Origin: Kerstersia similis
GTDB lineage: Bacteria; Pseudomonadota; Gammaproteobacteria; Burkholderiales; Burkholderiaceae_B
Length of the DNA stretch: 64,000 bases
Direction: 5' to 3'
Assembly: GCF_965139615.1 (NCBI RefSeq)
Contig: NZ_CBCSIQ010000012.1
Location: forward strand, 45,437-109,436
Shown here: positions 1 through 8,740 of the stretch, in pieces
Layout of the letters: each line of letters starts with the position of its first letter
How positions within the stretch are numbered: the first letter of the stretch is position 1
Made by a program: the position numbers and the translations under genes
Notes under the pieces: generated by a model
Told to the model about the DNA's origin: nothing
Seen by the model: only the letters and a program-made list of their open reading frames with translations
The model's database searches: none

Positions 1-144
1 GATGATGGCATGGATCTCACCCTTGAACACCGTCAGATCCACGCCGTTGGTCGCCTTGACCGCATGGAAGGCTTTGTGCAGGCCGGCAATGCGCAGCAAG
101 GGAACAGCGCCATCCGCTCTTTGCGTGAGAGGTTCATTGGCCAT
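1..144 (-). CDS. livG: LivG-type ABC transporter ATP-binding protein (N-terminal fragment)
   Basis: This is the first 48 codons of a gene cut by the window edge. It reads MANEPLTQRADGAVPLLRIA and continues with a LHKAFHAVKATNGVDLTVFKGEIHAII stretch, the typical first beta-sheet region of Liv-type ATPases just before the Walker A loop, which lies outside the window. Its ATG overlaps the end of livM by 11 bases, so it is translationally coupled as fourth transporter gene of the operon. It would power import by the LivHM permease on the cytoplasmic face. Family assignment rests on the N-terminus and position only. Confidence 0.85.
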   Translation of the reverse strand, partial: MANEPLTQRADGAVPLLRIAGLHKAFHAVKATNGVDLTVFKGEIHAII

Positions 145-1120
145 TGCGCTTCTCCAGCAGTCGTCCGAACAAGCCGCGCTGCGCCAGCAGCACCACCAAT
201 ACCAGCAACGGCCCCATGTACAGCAGCCAGTGCTCCGTCACGGCAGACAGCGCCTGCTCCAGCCCCAGGAAGACGGCCGCGCCGCCAATCGGTCCAAGCA
301 GCGTACCCACGCCCCCGAGGATGACGATGGCCATGAATTCCCCGGACTTGGTCCAGGCTGCCATGTCCGGCGTTACCAGGCCGGAATAGTTGGCCCACAG
401 GACACCGGCCAGCCCCGTCCCCACGGCGGACAGCACAAAGGCCGTCAAGCGGTGCGGCACCGGCGCCACGCCCAGGTTCACGGCACGCCGTTCGCTCTGG
501 CGCAAGGCTTGCAACACCATGCCAAAGCGCGAGTTGACCACACGGATGCACAGCAACGTCCAGATGGCCAGCAAGGCCAGGCAAACGTAATAAAGCTGCC
601 TGTCGCTGGCAAGATCCACGCCAGGCAAATGGTTGCGCTCATTGAGCAACAAGCCATCGTCGCCGCCATAGACCTGCAGCGAGACCAGGATGAAATACAG
701 CATCTGGCCGAATGCCAGGGTGATCATGATGAACTGTACGCCACGGGTACGCAGCGCAAGGCAGCCGGTTACCAGCCCCAGCAAGGCACTGCAGGCCAGG
801 GCCAGCGGCCAGACCACCAGCGCCTCGTTGCTGCCTGCCCAGCCAAACAGGGGGCCGGCTTCAAACGTGTGGAAGGAGATGATGCCCACCACATAGCCGC
901 CCATGGCAAAGAACATGGCATGGCCGAAGCTGACCATGGCGCCATAGCCGATGACCAGGTCCAGGCTGACCGCCACCAGGCCATAGATCAGAAAGCGCGT
1001 GGCCAGATTGACCCAGTACGGAGAGCCGAAGATGTCGGCCAGTACCGGCAGCAGGGCCAACACCAGCAGGCCGCCCCAGCCGAACAGGGCGCGCCTGGAA
1101 TTGAAGGAGTTTTGAATCAT
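134..1120 (-). CDS. livM: Liv-type ABC transporter permease LivM
   Basis: A 328-residue inner-membrane permease with about nine hydrophobic segments. The LivM-family signature is present: a run LDLVIGYGAMVSFGHAMFFAMGGY near residues 54-77 and AWTKSGEFMAIVILGGVGTLLGPIGG near 255-280, the coupling region that contacts the ATPase. It pairs with LivH (3-base gap upstream) and LivG (11-base overlap downstream). The operon begins with a CoA ligase for an aromatic acid, so the cargo may be an aromatic acid or amino acid rather than leucine; this is inferred from context only. Confidence 0.93.
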   Translation of the reverse strand: MIQNSFNSRRALFGWGGLLVLALLPVLADIFGSPYWVNLATRFLIYGLVAVSLDLVIGYGAMVSFGHAMFFAMGGYVVGIISFHTFEAGPLFGWAGSNEALVVWPLALACSALLGLVTGCLALRTRGVQFIMITLAFGQMLYFILVSLQVYGGDDGLLLNERNHLPGVDLASDRQLYYVCLALLAIWTLLCIRVVNSRFGMVLQALRQSERRAVNLGVAPVPHRLTAFVLSAVGTGLAGVLWANYSGLVTPDMAAWTKSGEFMAIVILGGVGTLLGPIGGAAVFLGLEQALSAVTEHWLLYMGPLLVLVVLLAQRGLFGRLLEKRNGQ

Positions 1121-1123
1121 GTT

Positions 1124-2038
1124 TCAGCTCCGCGCCGGGAACAGACCTGACGGCTTGATGATGAGGACGATGGCCATCAGTACATAGATGCTGGCCGAAG
1201 CGAAACCGGCCGCCAGCGGGTCGGCAATCGTCGGCGGGAACATTTCCCCCAGCAGGGTCGGCAGATAGGCCCGCCCCAGGCTGTCAACCATGCCCACCAG
1301 CAAGGCACCGGCCAGCGCACCGCGCACCGAACCGACACCCCCGATCACGATCACGACGAAGGTGGTGATCAGGATGCGTTCGCCCATGCCGATTTCCACG
1401 GCCAGCAGCGGCGCCGCCATGACGCCCGCCAGGCCGCACAGCAATGCGCCCAGGCCGAATACCAGCGTATAGAGGCGGCGGATGTCCACGCCCAGCGCTT
1501 CCACCATGCCGTGATCGTCGGCGCCGCCGCGTATCAGCATGCCGATGCGCGTGCGGTTGACCAGCAGCCACAAGCCCAACGCCACCAGCGCGCCGACCAG
1601 GATGAACGCCAGGCGGATGACCGGGTACTGGAACCCCGTCCCCAGCGTCACAGCCCCCTGAAGAATTTCAGGAATATTCACCAAGGGCGGGCGGCGCCCG
1701 AAAATCAGGCTGACCGCCTCGTTGGTGAATAAGAGCAACCCAAACGTTGCCAGCACCTGATACAGGTGGTCACGCTGATACAGCCGGCGTATCACCAGCA
1801 CTTCAACCACCAGCCCGTAAATGCCTGCGCCCAGCAGGGCCGCCAGGATGCCGGCCAGGAAGGAGCCGGTATTGGCAATGGCGTAGGCCGCGCAGTACGC
1901 CCCGACCATATAGAACGAGCCGTGTGTCAGGTTAACGACCCCCATGATGCCGAAGATCAGGGTCAGTCCGGCTGCCAGCAGGAAAAGCATGGCGCCGAAC
2001 TGCAAGCCGTTGAGCAACTGTTCGAGAAAAAAAGTCAT
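1124..2038 (-). CDS. livH: Liv-type ABC transporter permease LivH
   Basis: A 304-residue membrane permease of the LivH family. It starts MTFFLEQLLNGLQFGAMLFL and carries the family motif LIFGIMGVVNLTHGSFYMVGAY near residues 27-48. The C-terminal half holds the ITTFVVIVIGGVGSVRGALAGALLVG coupling-helix region. About eight transmembrane segments are visible and the length is normal. Its ATG overlaps the livK stop codon (ATGA, 4 bases), showing tight coupling. It forms the heterodimeric channel with LivM. Confidence 0.93.
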   Translation of the reverse strand: MTFFLEQLLNGLQFGAMLFLLAAGLTLIFGIMGVVNLTHGSFYMVGAYCAAYAIANTGSFLAGILAALLGAGIYGLVVEVLVIRRLYQRDHLYQVLATFGLLLFTNEAVSLIFGRRPPLVNIPEILQGAVTLGTGFQYPVIRLAFILVGALVALGLWLLVNRTRIGMLIRGGADDHGMVEALGVDIRRLYTLVFGLGALLCGLAGVMAAPLLAVEIGMGERILITTFVVIVIGGVGSVRGALAGALLVGMVDSLGRAYLPTLLGEMFPPTIADPLAAGFASASIYVLMAIVLIIKPSGLFPARS

Positions 2039-3204
2039 GATGGCATCTTGCAGAGTTTGGCGTAGCTGTCCTCATGGTCCGTCATCAGCTTGCGCACGGT
2101 ACGCGGTGCGAGCTCGCCCGAGTCCTGGCGGACGATTTGCATGAGGTAGTAGTCTTCGATGGGATGCTGGTTGACGTTCATGCGGAAGTTGCCGCGCAGC
2201 GAGTCGAAGTCCGCCTTGCGCATGGCTTCGCGGAATTCGTCCTTGCGCGACATGTCGCCATCGACGGCCTTGAGCGCGGTGCCCATCAGCTGCGCCGTGT
2301 CATAGGCCTGCATGGCGTAGTCGGTGGGCACACGGCCATATTTTTTCTGGAAGGCTTCCACAAAGGCACGCGACTGCGGTGTGTCGGTATCCGGTGCCCA
2401 GATACCGGTGGTGTACACCCCTTCGGCCGCATCGCCGGTTGCCTTGAGCATATGGGCATCCATCGAGAAGCTCGGGATGATCATCGGGATTTCTTTGGTC
2501 AGGCCGGCTGCGGCGTATTGCTTGGCAAAGTTGATGCCTGTGCCGCCCGGATGGAACTGGTACACCGCATCAGGCGCGATGGAGCGGATGCGGGCGAGTT
2601 CGACAGAGAAGTCGGATTGATCAAGTTTGGTGTAGATTTCCGCGACGATTTCGCCCTGGAAGTTTTCCTTGAAGCCCGCGATGGCGTCGCGGCCGGCCTG
2701 GTAGTTGGGTGCCAGCACGGCCACTTTTTTGTAGCCCAGTTCATTGGCTGCCACGCCGCCGGCCGAGTAGAACGCGTCGTTCTGGTAGGACACCACGAAG
2801 TAGTTCGGGTCACAGCGCTGACCGGCAAAGTTCGACGGGCCTGGGTTGAGGCTGATGTAGAAGTCGTCTGCCTTGGTCACGCTGGGGACTACCGCTGCCA
2901 GCACATTCGAGAAAATGACGCCGGTGAAAATGGGCACGCCGGATTGCACCATGCGGTCGGCCGCCTGTTTGGCGTTGGCGGGTTTGAGGGCGTCGTCTTC
3001 AACGACCAGCTCCACGGGTACGCCACCCAGTTTGCCGCCGCCTTGTTCGATGGCCAGGTTGAAGGCGTCGCGCAGGTCTTCGCCGATGTAGCCTGCCGGC
3101 GTGGAGAGGGTGGTGATGAAACCGATACGTACCGGATCCTGGGCCTGTGCGACTGCGCAGGCCCCTGCCAGCATGGCGCCGACAGCAATGGTTTTCCTGA
3201 TCAT
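2035..3204 (-). CDS. livK: Periplasmic substrate-binding protein of the Liv transporter (LivK family)
   Basis: A 389-residue Peripla_BP_6 protein that delivers ligand to LivHM. The start at 3204 gives a clean signal peptide (MIRKTIAVGAMLAGACAVAQA, cleaved before QDPVRIGF) and has a TGGAGA ribosome site a few bases upstream; a longer open frame to 3420 would bury that signal and is rejected. The mature part begins with the usual GFITTLSTPAGYIGEDLRDAFNLAIEQGGGKLGGVPVELVVEDD lobe. Such proteins next to aromatic CoA ligases often bind aromatic acids, so the ligand may be benzoate- or anthranilate-like; this is inference. Confidence 0.92.
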   Translation of the reverse strand: MIRKTIAVGAMLAGACAVAQAQDPVRIGFITTLSTPAGYIGEDLRDAFNLAIEQGGGKLGGVPVELVVEDDALKPANAKQAADRMVQSGVPIFTGVIFSNVLAAVVPSVTKADDFYISLNPGPSNFAGQRCDPNYFVVSYQNDAFYSAGGVAANELGYKKVAVLAPNYQAGRDAIAGFKENFQGEIVAEIYTKLDQSDFSVELARIRSIAPDAVYQFHPGGTGINFAKQYAAAGLTKEIPMIIPSFSMDAHMLKATGDAAEGVYTTGIWAPDTDTPQSRAFVEAFQKKYGRVPTDYAMQAYDTAQLMGTALKAVDGDMSRKDEFREAMRKADFDSLRGNFRMNVNQHPIEDYYLMQIVRQDSGELAPRTVRKLMTDHEDSYAKLCKMPS

Positions 3205-3349
3205 GTGTGTGTCTCCAGTAGGGTGATGGAACCGGCCGATGGGTGTGCTGGCCGGCTGGCACTGCTCGATACTACGCTGTCCCGCGTTCCGCCCAGGTAC
3301 GCCCAGCGCGCCTCTCGGGTAAACACCGAGAGTGGGCGCCATGCGCGGT

Positions 3350-4996
3350 TCAGTGCGCTTCCTGGCGCAAGGCAAAGCGGCGTAATTTGCCTGTTTCGGT
3401 GCGGGGCAGGCTTTCGACAAATTCGATCAGGCGCGGATATTTGTAGGGCGCCACGCTTTCTTTGACGAAGCGCTGCAGGGTTTCGACCATGGCGTCGTTA
3501 CCGGCATGGCCGGTTTTGAGGACGATGTAGGCTTTGACGACCTGGCCGCGCAGGTCGTCCGGCCAGCCGATGACGCCGCATTCCGCTACGGCAGGGTGAC
3601 GCAGCAGTGCGTCTTCGACTTCGGGTCCGGCGATGTTGTAGCCCGCCGAGACGATCATGTCGTCGTTGCGCGCCTGGTAGAAGAAGTAGCCGTCTTTGTC
3701 GCGGACAAAGACGTCGCCAGGCAGGTTCCAGCCTTGTTGGACGAATACCTTCTGGCGGTCATCGGCCAGGTAGCGGCAGCCCGTGGGGCCGCGCAGCGCC
3801 AGGCGGCCCGGCGTGCCGTCGGGCACCGGTTGCATTTGTGCATCGACGATGCAGGCTTCGTAGCCAGGGACGACCTGGCCGATCGCACCACGCCGCACGG
3901 TTTCGGGACGGCTGGAGATGAAGACGTGGATCATTTCCGTGCCGCCGATGCCGTCTATCATTTCTATGCCGCTGGCTTCTTTCCAGAGCTGGCGTGTGGC
4001 ATCGGGCAGCGCTTCGCCCGCCGAGACGCAGCGGCGCAGGCTGGAGAGGTCGTAGTTGCCTGCCAGGGCGGCCATTTGGCGGTAGAAGGTGGGCGCCGTG
4101 AATACGATGGAGACGCGGAAGTCCTGGACGGTTTGCAGCAGGCTGGCGGGCGAGAGTTTTTCGGCCAGGACGACGCTGGCGCCGACACGCAGCGGGAAGC
4201 ACAGGAGGCCGCCCAGGCCGAAGGTGAAGGCAAGCGGTGGCGTGCCGCAGAAGATGTCGTCCGGGCCGGGTTGGAGGATGTGGTGTGCGAAGAGGTCGCA
4301 CATGGCCAGTACGTCACGGTGAAAGTGCATGCAGCCTTTAGGCATGCCTGTGGTGCCGCTGGTGAAGGCGATCAGGCAGACGTCGTCGGCCGCCGTGTCG
4401 CAGGCGGTGAAGGTGTCGTCCGGTTGCGCCGCTGCCCGGGCTTCCAGGGATTCGGTGCCAGGCTGGTTGAAGAAGCAGATTTGCTGGAGGCTTTCGCAGT
4501 AGTGTTCATGCCCAGGCGTGCGGCAGTATTCGGCTTCTTCAGCGAGCCGCGCGTCGCAGAGCATGGCGCTGATTTGCGCTTTTTCTATGACTTGTTTGAG
4601 TTCTTTGGCACGCAGGAGCGGCATGGTGGGGACGGTGACGAGGCCTGCTTTGACTGCGGCCAGCCAGGCCGCGGCCATGAGGGGGTGGTTGGCGCCGCGC
4701 AGGAGGATGCGGTTGCCCGGTACCAGTTTCATGTCGTCGATGAGGACGCGGGCCATGCGGTTGGTGAGGGCCTGCAGTTCGCGGTAGTTCATGGCGGCGT
4801 GGGTGCCGTCGTGGTTTTGCCAGCGCAGTGCGATGTTTTCGCCACGGCCTTCGCTGATGTGTCGATCTACCAGTTCTACGGCGCAGTTCAGGCGCGCGGC
4901 GTAGCGGGTGTCCGGGGAGTCAAGCATGACCGGCCAGGTGTCTTGGGGCGGGAGATTGTCGCGTGCGAAGGTGTCAACGTGTGCGGAGACTTCCAT
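3350..4996 (-). CDS. Aromatic acid CoA ligase (2-aminobenzoate/benzoate-CoA ligase family)
   Basis: A 548-residue adenylate-forming enzyme that would activate an aromatic acid with ATP and CoA in the cytoplasm. The AMP-binding signature FTSGTTGMPKGCMHF lies near residue 210, the core GIGGTEM motif follows, and the C-terminal subdomain holds DDMIVSAGYNIAGPEVEDALL and the catalytic-lysine region PRTETGKLRR near 535. The N-terminus (TRYAARLNCAVELVDRHI) resembles 2-aminobenzoate-CoA ligases more than classical BCL enzymes. It is the first gene of the operon with livKHMG, 145 bases upstream of livK. An AT-rich region (5040-5080) precedes it and probably holds the promoter. Exact substrate is not decidable from sequence. 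Confidence 0.85.
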   Translation of the reverse strand: MEVSAHVDTFARDNLPPQDTWPVMLDSPDTRYAARLNCAVELVDRHISEGRGENIALRWQNHDGTHAAMNYRELQALTNRMARVLIDDMKLVPGNRILLRGANHPLMAAAWLAAVKAGLVTVPTMPLLRAKELKQVIEKAQISAMLCDARLAEEAEYCRTPGHEHYCESLQQICFFNQPGTESLEARAAAQPDDTFTACDTAADDVCLIAFTSGTTGMPKGCMHFHRDVLAMCDLFAHHILQPGPDDIFCGTPPLAFTFGLGGLLCFPLRVGASVVLAEKLSPASLLQTVQDFRVSIVFTAPTFYRQMAALAGNYDLSSLRRCVSAGEALPDATRQLWKEASGIEMIDGIGGTEMIHVFISSRPETVRRGAIGQVVPGYEACIVDAQMQPVPDGTPGRLALRGPTGCRYLADDRQKVFVQQGWNLPGDVFVRDKDGYFFYQARNDDMIVSAGYNIAGPEVEDALLRHPAVAECGVIGWPDDLRGQVVKAYIVLKTGHAGNDAMVETLQRFVKESVAPYKYPRLIEFVESLPRTETGKLRRFALRQEAH

Positions 4997-5284
4997 GCTT
5001 ACCTCGGGTTGTGAACCCGCCAGGAGGGTGCCCGGCCGGAAATTTATTTTATAAATACATATTTTACTTTTAAAGCAATGTAGCTAAATTCAGGCACTGG
5101 AACTATCTAGGAATTACCCTCGGGTGAGCCGCCCCAGGCCGCGTCAGGACTGGTGTTGCTCAGTTTTTCCAGGAGGCGGGGTTTGCTTGCTTGTTCATGT
5201 ATTGCTTTGCGGGAGAGGTCGCGCTGCAAGTGCTGCGATGTGGGCATAGCGGGGGCGCGGGTGGACGAGCGCAGTGGGGGTACG

Positions 5285-5391
5285 GCTAAGGACGCGCTGG
5301 ATTTTTTGCTGTATTGGCGCAGCGGGAGTCNCTGCTAAGGACGCGCTGGATNTTNTGCNNNATTGGCGCAGCGGGAGTCACTGCTAAGGAC
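5285..5391. repeat. 49-bp tandem repeat with ambiguous bases
   Basis: A unit beginning GCTAAGGACGCGCTGGA and ending with GCGCAGCGGGAGTC occurs at about 5285 and again at 5334, and a third copy starts at 5383 but runs into another sequence after GGACGCG. The period is 49 bases. The Ns at 5331, 5352, 5355 and 5359-5361 all lie in this array, which suggests that the assembler collapsed a longer array. The 280 bases before it (5000-5284) contain no convincing gene. Confidence 0.85.
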
Positions 5392-5615
5392 GCGTTGGGG
5401 CAAGCCCGGGATGCAGGGCAGATCGCGTGGTTCTGGCTGCGCCAGAACTTCCCGAGTCAGGCGGCGCCAGCGGGGCGGACACACAACTCGCGAGGCGGAC
5501 AGTCCACCGGACTGTCCGCAAGCGTCTCGCTCAAACATGTGCGTCCTTGCCTCCCCGCTGACACCACCTGACTCGGCACGCTCCACTGCCCTGCATCCCG
5601 GGCTTGCCCCAACGC
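5392..5615. repeat. Long palindromic element with 29-bp inverted arms
   Basis: The 29 bases at 5392-5420 are the exact reverse complement of 5587-5615. Inside are a second inverted pair (CCGAGTCAGG near 5453, CCTGACTCGG near 5568) and a central hairpin with an 11-bp perfect stem, 5495-5505 against 5509-5519, around the loop ACC. The whole 224 bases can fold as one interrupted cruciform. No reliable reading frame crosses it. It abuts the 49-bp tandem repeat directly and may be a dispersed non-autonomous element. Confidence 0.8.
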
Positions 5616-5677
5616 TGGCATGTCAGAACACGTATCAAATCAGAATACGTATCAGGGAAAAGTACGCCTGATTTTCT

Positions 5678-6166
5678 TCAGGGGCTGGGTCCCCGTTCCA
5701 GGTAGGTGGATAAGGCAACGATGCAGTGAGTGCCGTCTATGCCTTCGAAGCCCTGGATGCGCGCCAGAATTTCTTCCAGGGCCTGGGTGTCGCGGGTGCG
5801 TACTTTGAGGAGTACGTCACTCTGGCCTGTGATGGTGTGGACTTCTTCGATGTCCGGAAAGCCCGTGAAGTCGTTCTGCTCCAGCGTGGTGGCCCAGTTG
5901 CGGGTTTTGACCTGGATGAACGCGAGTAAGGGACGGCCAATCGAGGGGCCATCGAGTACGGCAACCGTTCCCTTTATGACGCCGTCTTGTTTAAGTCGTT
6001 TGACCCGTTCATGTACCGCCGGCGCAGAGAGATGCAAGGCTTCACCCAGGGCAGCGTAGCTGCGTGTCGCGTCTGCCGCAATCAGGCTTAACAATCTTCG
6101 GTCAACATCATCCAAGGCCGCACCCGCCCCAACGCCTTTCCTAACGCGATTCGTTTTTTCTTCCAC
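5678..6166 (-). CDS. Lrp/AsnC family transcriptional regulator
   Basis: A 162-residue DNA-binding protein. The helix-turn-helix is at about residues 18-65 (LDDVDRRLLSLIAADATRSY, then LSAPAVHERVKRLKQDGVIKG), and the ligand-binding RAM domain follows, with the TGQSDVLLKVRTRD motif near 113-126. The start codon is GTG with a GGGGGAG ribosome site nine bases upstream. It is transcribed divergently from a LysE-family exporter across an AT-rich 230-base region, the usual arrangement for an amino-acid-responsive regulator controlling its neighbour. The regulated target is inferred from this layout. Confidence 0.92.
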   Translation of the reverse strand: MEEKTNRVRKGVGAGAALDDVDRRLLSLIAADATRSYAALGEALHLSAPAVHERVKRLKQDGVIKGTVAVLDGPSIGRPLLAFIQVKTRNWATTLEQNDFTGFPDIEEVHTITGQSDVLLKVRTRDTQALEEILARIQGFEGIDGTHCIVALSTYLERGPSP

Positions 6167-6397
6167 CTATGATCTCCCCCCTTCAAACACCAGAACAATA
6201 TAAGTTAAATTACAAAAAACACTGAATATTTTAAATCAATAGCCATGTTTCCCACGTTCTCCGTCCTGCAGCGTTTCTATGGCCATTCCGGTCAAGCAGG
6301 GCCGCCACGAGCGTGATGCCGGTTCGTCACGGCTGCATCCCCCCGGCAAGTCTTTTTCTTGCTTTCCTGGTTTCGTTTTTTTGATTCGTATCGCATC

Positions 6398-7021
6398 ATG
6401 GAACTGGCTACGTTCTATTCTTTCCTGGTTTATTCATTGGTCACTGCGATCACGCCGGGGCCGAATAACATTATGCTGACCGCTTCCGGTCTGAATTTCG
6501 GTTTCCGCCGCAGTATTCCCCATATTCTGGGCGTCGCCATGGGCTTCGGCATTATGGTGGCGGTCGTTGGCCTGGGGATTGGCAATTTGCTGACGGCCTC
6601 CCCCGCGCTGTTCGAGACCATTCGCGTGCTGGGTATTTTGTATTTGCTTTACCTGTCCTGGCGTATTGCAACGGCTGGCGCAGCGCCTTCTTCCAAGAGC
6701 GCCCGCGGGCGGCCGCTGGGTTTTGTCGGTGCCGCCCTGTTTCAGTGGGTGAACCCGAAGTCCTGGATCATTACGCTGAGCGCGGTCACTTCCTATACCA
6801 GTAATACCAATGGCAGTCTGACGCTGTTCCTGACCTTGGGCCTGATTTATACGGTGGTCAGCCTGCCGGCCATCAGCGCCTGGGCCTATATGGGTTCACG
6901 CCTGCAGGATCTGGCCGCCGATGCCAACCGGATGCGCTGGTTCAATTGGGGCATGGCCTTGTTGCTGGCAAGTTCAGTGCTGCCATCCATGCAGGCTTCC
7001 GTGCAGTATTTCACGCGCTGA
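6398..7021 (+). CDS. LysE/RhtB family amino acid exporter
   Basis: A 207-residue inner-membrane protein with about six hydrophobic segments. The family signature VTAITPGPNNIMLTASGLNFGFRRSIPHILGVAMGF is at residues 14-49 and the VNPKSWIITLSAV motif near 117. The start at 6398 (MELATF) is chosen because upstream extension adds a non-family tail; it begins 231 bases from the divergent Lrp-type regulator. The family exports amino acids or homoserine lactone-like compounds. The specific substrate is unknown. Confidence 0.9.
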   Translation: MELATFYSFLVYSLVTAITPGPNNIMLTASGLNFGFRRSIPHILGVAMGFGIMVAVVGLGIGNLLTASPALFETIRVLGILYLLYLSWRIATAGAAPSSKSARGRPLGFVGAALFQWVNPKSWIITLSAVTSYTSNTNGSLTLFLTLGLIYTVVSLPAISAWAYMGSRLQDLAADANRMRWFNWGMALLLASSVLPSMQASVQYFTR

Positions 7022-7041
7022 ATAATTTTCCGTACCTGTTC

Positions 7042-7072
7042 TGCCCCTGCCGGCACGCTGCCGACAGGGGCA
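7042..7072 (+). terminator. Candidate terminator after the LysE gene
   Basis: A hairpin with a 7-bp outer stem GCCCCTG/CAGGGGC and an inner CGGCA/TGCCG stem lies 20 bases past the exporter stop, followed by the T-rich run ATTCATTT. The weak T-tract lowers confidence. Confidence 0.45.
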
Positions 7073-7178
7073 TTCATTTGTCCGGGGCGCCCGCTATACT
7101 TGATCTGATTCTGAAGGAAAGTCACCGGGGCAGGCAGGCCGACAGCTGAATTGCCCTGTTCCATACACAGGGGCGTCC

Positions 7179-8477
7179 ATGAGCAAGCACGGTAGTACAA
7201 GGCTGGCAACCGCCATTCCGTCCAGCTGGCGCTGGTTCCTCCAGCAGTTGTCGCGCAGGCTGTGGGTGCATACGACACTCATCGGTTTGCTCGGTATCGT
7301 GGCGGCGATGCTGGCTGCCCTGGTGGAGCGCTATCTGCCCCCCTGGGAGGTGCCGTCTAATATCGGCGATAACTCGGTGTTCACGCTGCTGCAGATCATG
7401 GCCTCCAGCATGTTGGCCGTGACGACTTTCTCTCTGAGCATCATGAACGCTGCTTATGATGCATCAACGAATAATGTGACCCCCAGGGCGACCCGCTTGC
7501 TGATGGAGGACAGGATTACCCAGAATGCCCTGTCAGCCTTTATCGGTTCTTTTCTGTTCAGTATTGTGGGCATTATTGTGTTGCAGACCGGTGCCTACGG
7601 TGAGCGCGGGCGCTTTGTCATGTTCGTCGTGACGGTTGCGGTGATTGCGCTGGTTGTCATTTCCCTGTTGCGCTGGATTGACCATCTGACGCGCCTGGGC
7701 CGCGTGACCGATACTTCCAGCCGCATCGAGGAGACCGCCAGGCAAGCGCTGGAGGCGCGGCTGGTTCATCCTTATCTGGGCGGCCTGCCGCTGTGGTCTC
7801 CCAAGACGGATATTCCCGCCGGCGCCATTGCGGTACGCGCCGGCAGTATCGGCAATGTTCAGTTCCTGGATATGAATGCCTTGGCGCAATGCTGCAAAGA
7901 GGCGGGTTGCAAGGCCTATGTGCTGGCCATTCCCGGCACCTTTGTTTATGCCGACTCCCCTTTGGTCTGGCTGCAACCCGAGACGGAGCAAGGCCCGGAC
8001 GACGCCACGATGTCAACCTGCCGGGCCAGTTTTACGCTGGGCGCCGAGCGCTGTTTTGACCAGGATCCGCGTTTCTGCCTGACGGTTATCGGTGAAATCG
8101 GCGCCCGTGCCGTCAACGATCCCGGTACCGCCATAGATATCATCGGGCGGATGGCGCGGCTTTTGCAACGCTGGGCAGACGGTTGCCAGGAGCCGCTGGC
8201 CGAACCCGTGCTCTATCCACATGTGCATGTCGCGCCTATCACCGCCGCCGAACTGTTTGCGGATGCCTTTACGCTGATCGCCCGCAATAGCGCCGGGATG
8301 ATAGAAGTTCAACTGCGCCTGCAACGTACTTTGCATGCGCTGGCACGCACCGGCAGCACCGATTTCCGCGCTGCTGCGCTGGAGCAAGCGGAGCTGGCAC
8401 TGGCCCGCGCCGAACAGGTGCTGGTGCTTGAGCAGGAAAAGCTGCAGTTGCGCCGTGCCGCGCATGAATCGCTCTGA
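7179..8477 (+). CDS. DUF2254 family membrane protein
   Basis: A 432-residue protein. Four hydrophobic segments lie in the first 170 residues (for example TTLIGLLGIVAAMLAALVERYL and FVVTVAVIALVVISLLRWIDHLTRLGRV). The rest is soluble, with the family stretch GSIGNVQFLDMNALAQCCKEAGC and a C-terminal coiled region rich in Ala, Leu and Glu. The DUF2254 family is recognised from this architecture and from the TFSLSIMNAAYDASTNNVTPRATRLLM motif near residues 86-112. Molecular function is unknown. It stands alone between the LysE gene and mutS. Confidence 0.85.
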   Translation: MSKHGSTRLATAIPSSWRWFLQQLSRRLWVHTTLIGLLGIVAAMLAALVERYLPPWEVPSNIGDNSVFTLLQIMASSMLAVTTFSLSIMNAAYDASTNNVTPRATRLLMEDRITQNALSAFIGSFLFSIVGIIVLQTGAYGERGRFVMFVVTVAVIALVVISLLRWIDHLTRLGRVTDTSSRIEETARQALEARLVHPYLGGLPLWSPKTDIPAGAIAVRAGSIGNVQFLDMNALAQCCKEAGCKAYVLAIPGTFVYADSPLVWLQPETEQGPDDATMSTCRASFTLGAERCFDQDPRFCLTVIGEIGARAVNDPGTAIDIIGRMARLLQRWADGCQEPLAEPVLYPHVHVAPITAAELFADAFTLIARNSAGMIEVQLRLQRTLHALARTGSTDFRAAALEQAELALARAEQVLVLEQEKLQLRRAAHESL

Positions 8478-8740
8478 ACGCTGCTGCGAGTGTCATGTTG
8501 CCAGGCGCGTGGTCAGTGCCTGCTCCACCAACCAACAAACGGATCATGCCAGGGGTGGACACATGCCAGCCCACAACAGGTAGCATCTCGCCGCCCTAAC
8601 ATGGTCAAATACCCTATTCCGTCACAGGCGGGCTAGCGGAGTCGCATGCTCCCGCCGCCTGAACAGCGACCGCTGCAGTCCTGCCATGCGCCAAATCCAG
8701 GCATTTTCGCCGCTGTTACCCAGCCATTTCCAAAGTTTCG

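Noticed and set aside
2074..5014. Long plus-strand frames opposite livK and the CoA ligase
   Set aside because: Antisense shadows of well-recognised genes, with no signal, motif or ribosome site.
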